DNA of 7,936 nucleotides from Bryobacteraceae bacterium (GTDB lineage: Bacteria; Acidobacteriota; Terriglobia; Bryobacterales; Bryobacteraceae). Position 1 is the stretch's first letter; each line of letters starts with the position of its first letter. The position numbers were made by a program, and so were the translations under genes. This document shows, one piece after another, positions 1 through 5,233 of the stretch. The stretch covers positions 1 to 7,936 of the forward strand of contig JASHWA010000583.1 of NCBI GenBank assembly GCA_030044325.1, written 5' to 3'. The notes under the pieces are model-generated. The model ran no database searches. It was not told the DNA's origin and saw only the letters and a list, made by a program, of their open reading frames with translations.

Positions 1-931
1 GCATCTCATGCAACACGACGCCAAACGAAAAGATATCGCTCCGCGTGTCCGTCGGTTTACCTTCGGCTTGCTCCGGCGACATATACTGCATCGTTCCGGC
101 GACCACTCCGGGCTTCGTCAGGCCGGGACCGTCGGTCTCCATTCGTGCGATACCGAAATCCAGGATTTTTATAGCCCATGCCGATTTTCCCGTCAGCATG
201 ATGTTCGACGGCTTCAGATCGCGGTGCACGATTCCTTTGCGATGCGCCTCGGCGAGCGCGGCGCAAATCTGGATGGCGAGCTTCAGGGTTTGTTCGCGCG
301 GGATCGCGTTGCGGGCCAGCCGCGCTTCAAGCGTTTCGCCTTCGACCAGCTCCATCGCGATCGCCGGCTGTCCGCCGATTTCCTCGAACCCGTAGATCGC
401 GCAGATTCCTGGATGGTTCAGCGCCGAGGCCGCGCGCGCTTCGCGCTCGAATCGCTGGCGCGCAATCGGATCGGCGATCAGCTCCTCGGGCAGAAATTTC
501 AGCGCGACCTGGCGCCCGAGCGTGGTGTCCTCGGCCCGATACACGACTCCCATGCCGCCCGCGCCGATCTGTTCGAGAATGCGGTACTTCGAATCTGGCT
601 TCGGGTTAGCACCGTTCGCGCCTTCGACAGCACCTGCAAACCGATATCCGCGTTTCGCCAGGGTCTCGATGAAGCGTGGCTCCTCGGCGGATTCGCCGAG
701 CGCGTTTCTAAGCCGCTTAATCGCGGCGTTGATGCTGTGGTCGAACTCGACGACCGTGTTATTCGGCCAAAGCTTCTGCCGGATTTCTTCGCGCAGCACC
801 ACCTCGCCGGGGTGGTCGAGCAGCATCAGCAGAATTTGCAGGGACTGATCCTGAAGGCGGATTTTCAGGCCGTGTTTACGCAGCTCACCAGCCCGAACGT
901 CCAGCTCGAAATCGCCGAACCGCAGGCCCAT
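1..931 (-). CDS. Winged-helix DNA-binding domain fused to a Ser/Thr protein kinase (3' end outside window)
   Basis: The first 310 codons are present and the gene runs off the left edge. Residues 1-~100 form an OmpR/CadC-type winged helix: the RFGDFELD opening, the LREEIRQKLWP recognition region, DHSINAAIKRLRNALG, and the ETLAKRGYRF wing. A Hanks-type kinase domain starts near residue 116. It has glycine loop GAGGMGVV (123-130), ATP-binding Lys145, likely helix-C Glu164, catalytic HRDLKPSN (236-243, Asp238), DFG (258-260) and SPE in place of APE (285-287). It is an RD kinase with all catalytic residues, so probably active. It should phosphorylate Ser/Thr and bind DNA. In related proteins a sensor or TolB-like propeller often follows, but that part is not visible. 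ATG at 929-931 is chosen because an in-frame TAA lies four codons upstream and the N-terminus fits the winged-helix family. There is no clear Shine-Dalgarno. Domain calls are firm; target and signal are unknown. Confidence 0.93.
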   Translation of the reverse strand, partial: MGLRFGDFELDVRAGELRKHGLKIRLQDQSLQILLMLLDHPGEVVLREEIRQKLWPNNTVVEFDHSINAAIKRLRNALGESAEEPRFIETLAKRGYRFAGAVEGANGANPKPDSKYRILEQIGAGGMGVVYRAEDTTLGRQVALKFLPEELIADPIARQRFEREARAASALNHPGICAIYGFEEIGGQPAIAMELVEGETLEARLARNAIPREQTLKLAIQICAALAEAHRKGIVHRDLKPSNIMLTGKSAWAIKILDFGIARMETDGPGLTKPGVVAGTMQYMSPEQAEGKPTDTRSDIFSFGVVLHEM

Positions 932-933
932 AA

Positions 934-988
934 AGGTTGCTTAAGAAAGGGGACACGGCGTACCGTCCCCCCCTTTCTTGAGCCGCCT
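934..988. repeat. REP/MITE-like hairpin element, copy 1
   Basis: An imperfect inverted repeat of 55 bp. The left arm begins AGGTTGCTTAAGAAAGGGG (934-952). The right arm (988 back to about 970), read on the other strand, begins AGGCGGCTCAAGAAAGGGG. The arms differ at three of 19 positions. The centre holds ACGG-CGTA-CCGT (955-966), a perfect 4-bp stem with a four-base loop (UACG in the kinase transcript). The termini AGG...CCT, the arm core AAGAAAGGGG and the following GAC recur in the element at 2753-2815, so this is a dispersed family rather than a unique hairpin. It lies between the predicted kinase promoter and the kinase start codon, ending 2 nt before the ATG. GGGGAC-bearing palindromes recall REP-type repeats mobilised by Y1 transposases, but no such gene is in the window. 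Confidence 0.65.
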
Positions 989-1005
989 CTCATGAGGTTT
1001 CGATC

Positions 1006-1033
1006 AGCATATCACCCAGGCTGAAGCTGTCAA
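1006..1033 (-). promoter_or_regulatory. Sigma70-like promoter for the winged-helix kinase
   Basis: Read on the minus strand, a perfect -35 TTGACA (1033-1028) is followed after 16 bp by TATGCT (1011-1006), which matches the -10 consensus at four of six positions. Transcription would begin near 999, giving a leader of about 68 nt to the kinase ATG at 931. That leader is almost wholly taken up by the hairpin element at 934-988. The hexamers are seen directly; promoter activity is inferred. No equally convincing promoter is visible for the divergent metalloprotease gene. Confidence 0.5.
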
Positions 1034-1144
1034 GGACTCAATGCGTTAGCCGGTCACCTCGAAGTCAGATTTTTGCCCGGCGCAGTGCATCGAGGCACCC
1101 GCCATAGAGCCGCACACTCGCCCTCGCGACGCTTCAGGCGCCGC

Positions 1145-1154
1145 GGGAGGAGAG
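1145..1154 (+). promoter_or_regulatory. Strong ribosome binding site of the metalloprotease gene
   Basis: GGGAGGAGAG contains AGGAG (1148-1152) six bases before the ATG at 1159. It is the clearest Shine-Dalgarno in the window and fixes this start. The kinase, lptD and queA starts have none of comparable quality. Confidence 0.75.
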
Positions 1155-1158
1155 CCCA

Positions 1159-1752
1159 ATGCGGTTTCCAAAATGTGCGGGATTGATTGTGGCGCTGGCG
1201 ATTCCGGCGCTTTCGGCGGATCACCCTTCAATGACCATCCGGATTCTGGACCAGGCCCACGTCCCGAGCGGCAGAATCCAGAAAATGGAGCGCTATGTGG
1301 AAACGACGCTCGCGGCGGTGGAAATCGAGGTGAAATGGATCGAGTGCTCCTCGAACATCGAGGCCTGCAAGGCTGTCCGTGGCCGAAACGAGTTTTGGCT
1401 TCGCATTCTGGCGCAGAATCCGCCGGATCTAAACACGGGAACGGAGCTGCTCGGGCTGACGCAGCGCGGCGAGGCGGCGGGCGAAATCCCATGCGTGAAC
1501 ATCTTCTATCCGATGGTGGAACGCACTGCCAAGAAGCTGCACGCCGAGGAGGTGCTGGGCGCGGCGCTGGCTCACGAAATCGGCCACATGTACCTGGGCA
1601 ACAATCGCGAAGCGCACTCGCTCAACGGGATCATGAGCGGCGTGTGGGTGGAGCGCGAGTTTGAGGAGATGGACCTGGGTACGCTGCAGTTCACGCGCGA
1701 GCAGGGCGAGCGAATCCGAGCGGCAATGGCCGCATCGAACCGGCGCGATTAA
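1159..1752 (+). CDS. Secreted zinc metalloprotease, HEIGH-type, small acidobacterial family
   Basis: A 197-residue protein. Residues 1-20 look like a cleavable signal peptide (basic start, hydrophobic LIVALAIPAL, cleavage after LSA), so it should act in the periplasm or outside the cell. The zincin motif HEIGH is at 139-143, with zinc ligands His139 and His143 and catalytic Glu140. A third ligand is probably His153 (NNREAH), followed by GIM (157-159) resembling a metzincin Met-turn. The tail DLGTLQFTREQGERIR matches a pattern I recall from small acidobacterial proteins with HEIGHLLLG and GIM. Cys63 and Cys70 in the mature part could form a disulfide. The start is supported by GGGAGGAGAG (1145-1154), with AGGAG six bases before the ATG. 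The gene is divergent from the winged-helix kinase and ends 5 bp from the convergent RDD gene. The substrate is unknown; protease activity is inferred from the motif. Confidence 0.85.
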   Translation: MRFPKCAGLIVALAIPALSADHPSMTIRILDQAHVPSGRIQKMERYVETTLAAVEIEVKWIECSSNIEACKAVRGRNEFWLRILAQNPPDLNTGTELLGLTQRGEAAGEIPCVNIFYPMVERTAKKLHAEEVLGAALAHEIGHMYLGNNREAHSLNGIMSGVWVEREFEEMDLGTLQFTREQGERIRAAMAASNRRD

Positions 1753-1757
1753 GAGGA

Positions 1758-2615
1758 TCAACCGATGGTCGGGAAGGTTTTGGAAATATGGTCGTGCCAG
1801 GTGAGGTTTTCTTCATCCACCAGCGCCCACACCAGACCCAAGCCGGCTGAGACGACGCTTAACAGCGCGGCGAGCTGGCGCATTCCGCGCTGATCGCGAT
1901 CCGGGCGGCGGCCGTCGAAATCGACGAGCCGCAATCCCATGGCGCGCATACCGGGGGTATCGCCGTTTCCGAGGCACCACAGCATGCGGTAAAACAGCGC
2001 GAGCAGGATGACTACGCCAGCGAAAAAGGGAGCGTTTTGGCGGCTCAGCTCGATCTGGCCGCCGGAGAGATAAAAGATCCCCAAGAATCCGCCCAGCGCG
2101 AGCAGCACCATGCTTGCGTCGACGGCGGCGGCGATCAGGCGGTGAGCGGGCATGGCCACGGGCGCATCGCAGTAAATCACGGGCGCGATTCCCTGCGCCG
2201 GGTCCTCCATCGCGTGGTGAAAATCGAGCGCAGTTTGCAGGCCGGGCCGCTCGCCCGAGGAAATTCGGCGCGGCTGTCTGGACTTGCGCGGGCGGCTCAC
2301 GTGTGAAGATTCTTCACGCTCGACTGGCCGCACGGGCGTGAGCGTCGGAATCGGGATTACCTTGGACGCCTGGGGCGCGTCTCGAAATAGCGATGCTTGA
2401 GAAGGACCGGGGATTGGAACGGACGGAGGCGGCTGCGGATCGCGCGGGCGCAAGGGCATCTCGATCGGATAGGTGTCTAAAGCGCGAGCTGTCGCTGCGG
2501 CGGCGGAAAACGACTCAGGGATGGGGCGCGGAGCGGCGAAATGCAGCCGGCGTCCGCACCGGACGCAGCGCCGTTCCTCCTGGTCATTCCAGGTGTTGCA
2601 ATGTTGGCATTGCAT
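1758..2615 (-). CDS. Zinc-ribbon and RDD-family membrane protein
   Basis: A 285-residue protein in three parts. Residues 1-22 hold CxxC-x10-CxxC (Cys3, Cys6, Cys17, Cys20), a compact zinc ribbon. Residues 23-~150 are a long, Pro- and Ser-rich, low-complexity linker with a basic patch (RPRKSRQPRR, 108-117). Residues ~157-285 are an RDD domain with the first-helix Arg159 and Asp166, GDTPGMR (218-224), and a C-terminal HDHISKT (274-280). Likely membrane segments are ~161-184, ~198-214 and ~247-266. RDD proteins are poorly characterised inner-membrane proteins; some are linked to ion or solute transport. The function here is unknown. The ribbon should be cytosolic. A GGAG lies 10 bases before the ATG, which is rather far. 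The gene is divergent from lptD, with a complex regulatory region between them, and convergent with the metalloprotease gene. Confidence 0.88.
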   Translation of the reverse strand: MQCQHCNTWNDQEERRCVRCGRRLHFAAPRPIPESFSAAAATARALDTYPIEMPLRPRDPQPPPSVPIPGPSQASLFRDAPQASKVIPIPTLTPVRPVEREESSHVSRPRKSRQPRRISSGERPGLQTALDFHHAMEDPAQGIAPVIYCDAPVAMPAHRLIAAAVDASMVLLALGGFLGIFYLSGGQIELSRQNAPFFAGVVILLALFYRMLWCLGNGDTPGMRAMGLRLVDFDGRRPDRDQRGMRQLAALLSVVSAGLGLVWALVDEENLTWHDHISKTFPTIG

Positions 2616-2664
2616 ATGCTGGTCGCTCCACTACGTTCCAGAAAATCCGGTTACTCGAACGCTG

Positions 2665-2676
2665 GTTTCTAGAAAC
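2665..2676. promoter_or_regulatory. Perfect 12-bp palindrome, candidate operator
   Basis: GTTTCTAGAAAC is a perfect palindrome ending 4 bp before the TTGACG of the predicted lptD promoter, roughly positions -52 to -41 from its start point. It lies in the divergent RDD/lptD intergenic region, so a bound dimer could affect either gene. The palindrome is seen directly; the operator role is inferred and the regulator is unknown. Confidence 0.4.
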
Positions 2677-2680
2677 TTGC

Positions 2681-2710
2681 TTGACGGATGTGAAACAGCT
2701 CTGCTACCGT
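2681..2710 (+). promoter_or_regulatory. Sigma70-like extended -10 promoter for lptD
   Basis: The -35 hexamer TTGACG (2681-2686, five of six consensus bases) is followed after 18 bp by TACCGT (2705-2710). The -10 is preceded by TGC (2702-2704), the TGn of an extended -10, which can compensate for its weak match. Transcription would begin near 2717. That puts the hairpin element at 2753-2815 in the leader or the first codons of lptD. Confidence 0.45.
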
Positions 2711-2729
2711 GCTCGGTTGAGGCACGGTA
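2705..2729. promoter_or_regulatory. 8-bp inverted repeat centred on the predicted lptD start point
   Basis: TACCGTGC (2705-2712) and GCACGGTA (2722-2729) are perfect inverted repeats with a 9-bp spacer. The left arm coincides with the predicted -10 and the centre (2717) with the predicted transcription start. This is the usual position of a repressor operator. Because transcription would start at the centre, only the right arm would be in the RNA, so an RNA hairpin is less likely than a DNA-level operator. Confidence 0.45.
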
Positions 2730-2752
2730 CCAATTCCGATCGCGGACCTAAC

Positions 2753-2815
2753 AGGTTGCTGAAAAAGGGGACAGACAGCTCTGTCAGGGTTCGACTAAGC
2801 CTTTTTAAGCAACCT
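2753..2815. repeat. REP/MITE-like hairpin element, copy 2
   Basis: A 63-bp inverted repeat. The left arm AGGTTGCTGAAAAAGG (2753-2768) pairs with the right arm 2800-2815 (CCTTTTTAAGCAACCT) at 15 of 16 positions. An inner pair GACAG...CTGTC (2770-2785) lies in the loop. Ends and core match copy 1 at 934-988: AGGTTGCT, a run of A/G, then GGGGACA. Both copies end in AAGCAACCT when read in the direction of the downstream gene. The 63 bp are open in the lptD frame, so the element could be translated if lptD starts at the TTG inside it. No T-run follows, so it does not look like a terminator. Confidence 0.7.
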
Positions 2816-5173
2816 CCTAGTACTCTGGTCTCTATCTTTCGTACCATATTCGGTAACATTTGTCACGGACTTTATAGTTACGTTTCATTTTTCTCGGTGC
2901 TCTTACTGATTTGTAGTCCTCAAATAGGCGCACAAAGCTTTCGTCCGGCTTTACCTGCTCCGGATCAACCAGTTACTCCCAGTCCCAATGTGAATCAGCG
3001 CCTTCAGATTGCGCGGGAAAAGGGTCCGCCGCGGGGGGATTATTATGTTGCCTCCGCCGAGCAGAAGGTGGACGGACCGTGGCGATACCTGATCGGGGCG
3101 GCGCGGGTGGAAACCAGCGATTACCTGATCGAGGCGGACGAAATCGACTGGAACGAGGACACGGGCGACATGATCGCGCGCGGGCACGTCCACTTTGAGC
3201 ATTACGAGCGCGGCGAAAAGATCGACGCGGCGGAGGCCGAGTACAACGACCTGGACGAGGAGGGCACGTTTTACGACGTGAGCGGCACCGCGCAATCGAC
3301 CATCGCGGCGCGGCCGGGCCTGCTTACGACGCAAAATCCGTTTTATTTTAAGGCGAAATGGGCGGAGCGCGTGAACAGCCGCTACATTCTGCATGACGGG
3401 TTTGTTACGGACTGCCTGGTTCCGAATCCGTGGTGGGTGCTGAAAGGACCGGAATTCGTGCTGATTCCGGGGGACCACGCCATCGCGCGGCGCTCCTGGT
3501 TTTACTTGAAGAAGCTTCCGCTGTTCTATACGCCGTGGTTTTATAAATCGCTCAAAAAGAACCCGCGCCACAGCGGATTTCTGCTGCCGATGATCGGCTA
3601 CAGTTCGTTGCACGGCGATATGTTCGGATTCGGCTATTACTGGGCGATCGGCCGCAGCTACGACATGACCTACAGCGGGATCTATTACACGGGCGCGGGG
3701 CTGGCGAGCCATCTGGATTTCCGCGGCCGGATCAACCAGACCACGGATTTCAACATCATGCTGTTCAACGTGCAGTCGACCGTCAGCTCGCCCTTTGTTT
3801 CGAGCGGAGACCGGATCACCGGGAACTTCAAATCGCAGTTGGGCGATGGATGGGAGGCGCGGGGCTCGCTCGATTACCTGTCCAACTTCGCCTTCCTGCA
3901 GGATTTCACGCAGTCGATCAACGAAGCGGTGTCGTCGGAGACGCATTCAGTCGGTTATGTGACCAAGCACTGGGGCGATTTCGGGGTGGATTTCGTGGCG
4001 GAGCGCGATGTCAACTTTCAGAACACCACTCCCGGCAATACGGTGGATATTCGCAAACTGCCGAGCGCCGAGCTGACGGAGCGGGAGCACGAAATCGAGG
4101 TGGACAAATTTCCCTTCTGGGTTTCGTTCAACGCGAGCGCGGGCCTGCTCGACCGGAGCCAGCCGCAATTTCAAACGGCGCTGTTTGTCGATCGCGTGGA
4201 TTTCGCGCCCCAGATCTCGACCGCGTTCCACTTCGGCGATTTCAACCTGGTGCCCACCTTCGGAATCGACGAAACGCAGTACAGCGAAAGTTTCCAGAAT
4301 GGCGACGTGGTGGGGCAGGATCTGATTCGCAGCTCGCGGACCGTGGCTCTGGATCTGTACCTTCCCAGCCTGGAGCGCGTCTTCAATCATGTTCCGAGCT
4401 GGATGGGCGACAAGGTCAAGCACGTGATCGAGCCCAAAATCGAGTACAAAGACGTAAGCGGCATCAACAATTTCAACGACGTGCTGCGCTTTGACGAGCT
4501 GGATCTGCTGAGCAACACCAACCAGCTTACTTTTTCGCTGACCAATCGCCTGCTCGCCAAGCACAAGGACGGGCAGGTGACCGATCTGTTCACCTGGCAG
4601 CTTCTTTACGCGCGGTATTTCGATCCGACCTTCGGGGGCGCGGCGATTTACGGCAACCGCGACATTATCGAAAGCGAAATGGACCTGACCGGGATCGCGT
4701 TCCTGGACGGGCCACGCAGCTATTCACCGATTTCGAGCGTGATGAGGGTGCAATCGGCGGTGAATTTCGAATGGCGCACCGACTACGATCCGCTGCGCCA
4801 CGATTTCGCCGACATGGAAGTGAGCCTGGACGGGCGCCTGAAGAGCAAATATTTCTGGGGCCTCGGCGACACGGATATCCACACGGATCCGATCCTGCTG
4901 CCGCGCGCGAATCAGCTCAACGCGCGCATCGGCTATGGAAATCCGAACAGCCGGGGATGGAACGCCGGTTTCCAGATCTGGTACAACGTGCTGCAGGCGA
5001 CGGTCCAGTTCTGGGATTTTCAGGTGACGCGGAACACGGATTGCTGCGGATTCAGCATGCAGTACCGGCGCTTCAACATCGGCAACCGCGACGACCAGCA
5101 GTTCGAATTCGCTTTCGCGATTTCGAATATTGGAACGTTCGGGTCGCTCAAGCGGCAGGACCGGATGTTTTGA
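2756..5173 (+). CDS. lptD: LPS-assembly protein LptD (outer-membrane LPS translocon)
   Basis: LptD, with LptE, inserts lipopolysaccharide into the outer leaflet of the outer membrane. A hydrophobic signal segment (FFSVLLLIC, coding ~2894-2920) ends near IGAQ. An LptA/OstA-like periplasmic domain follows (~3060-3300; AARVETSDYLIEADEIDW, GDMIARGHV). After it come the conserved GFVTDCLVPNPWW (Cys codon 3413) and LPLFYTPW...HSGFLLP (3515-~3600), then the long beta-barrel to the C-terminus. A Cys-Cys pair (TDCCGF, codons 5042 and 5045) matches the pair used for interdomain disulfides in E. coli LptD. No partner for E. coli Cys31 is seen in the mature N-terminus. The 5' end is uncertain: the first in-frame ATG after 2393 is at 3170, inside the conserved domain. 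TTG 2756 is used here only as the most upstream start compatible with the predicted promoter. CTG 2825 or GTG 2909 are possible, and none has a good ribosome site. From TTG the protein has 805 residues. Confidence 0.93.
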   Translation: MLKKGTDSSVRVRLSLFKQPPSTLVSIFRTIFGNICHGLYSYVSFFSVLLLICSPQIGAQSFRPALPAPDQPVTPSPNVNQRLQIAREKGPPRGDYYVASAEQKVDGPWRYLIGAARVETSDYLIEADEIDWNEDTGDMIARGHVHFEHYERGEKIDAAEAEYNDLDEEGTFYDVSGTAQSTIAARPGLLTTQNPFYFKAKWAERVNSRYILHDGFVTDCLVPNPWWVLKGPEFVLIPGDHAIARRSWFYLKKLPLFYTPWFYKSLKKNPRHSGFLLPMIGYSSLHGDMFGFGYYWAIGRSYDMTYSGIYYTGAGLASHLDFRGRINQTTDFNIMLFNVQSTVSSPFVSSGDRITGNFKSQLGDGWEARGSLDYLSNFAFLQDFTQSINEAVSSETHSVGYVTKHWGDFGVDFVAERDVNFQNTTPGNTVDIRKLPSAELTEREHEIEVDKFPFWVSFNASAGLLDRSQPQFQTALFVDRVDFAPQISTAFHFGDFNLVPTFGIDETQYSESFQNGDVVGQDLIRSSRTVALDLYLPSLERVFNHVPSWMGDKVKHVIEPKIEYKDVSGINNFNDVLRFDELDLLSNTNQLTFSLTNRLLAKHKDGQVTDLFTWQLLYARYFDPTFGGAAIYGNRDIIESEMDLTGIAFLDGPRSYSPISSVMRVQSAVNFEWRTDYDPLRHDFADMEVSLDGRLKSKYFWGLGDTDIHTDPILLPRANQLNARIGYGNPNSRGWNAGFQIWYNVLQATVQFWDFQVTRNTDCCGFSMQYRRFNIGNRDDQQFEFAFAISNIGTFGSLKRQDRMF

Positions 5174-5202
5174 CGGCCGTGAGGTCGCGCTGTAGGAAAT
5201 AC

Positions 5203-5229
5203 GGCGGTTGAAGCCCGCCTCAGCGGCGG
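5203..5229. terminator. Possible weak bidirectional terminator between lptD and the TlpA-fusion gene
   Basis: The 60-bp gap between the two convergent genes holds short GC stems: GGCGG (5203-5207) can pair with CCGCC (5215-5219), and the latter can also pair with GGCGG at 5225-5229. There is no T-run on either strand, so the hairpin alone is weak evidence. Confidence 0.2.
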
Positions 5230-5233
5230 CGCC

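Noticed and set aside
8..1024. Long plus-strand open frame opposite the kinase
   Set aside because: The minus strand encodes an unmistakable winged helix and kinase with all motifs; the plus frame has no recognisable domain and exists because of high GC.
1103..1108. CATAGA as the -10 of a metalloprotease promoter
   Set aside because: The nearest -35-like hexamer (TTGCCC, 1073-1078) is 24 bp away, outside the usual spacing.
2393..2755. Upstream extension of the lptD reading frame to an ATG at 2393
   Set aside because: It would run antisense through the zinc-ribbon half of the RDD gene, across both dyads and the promoter; its translation is low-quality Arg-rich sequence without a domain.
2813..2818. 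CCTCCT just upstream of the lptD CTG codon as a ribosome binding site
   Set aside because: This is the anti-Shine-Dalgarno sequence in the mRNA sense, not the Shine-Dalgarno; it cannot pair with 16S rRNA.
2909..2935. LLIC in the LptD signal segment as a lipoprotein box
   Set aside because: The residue before Cys is Ile rather than Gly, Ala or Ser, and LptD proteins are barrels with ordinary signal peptides; IGAQ fits a normal cleavage site better.
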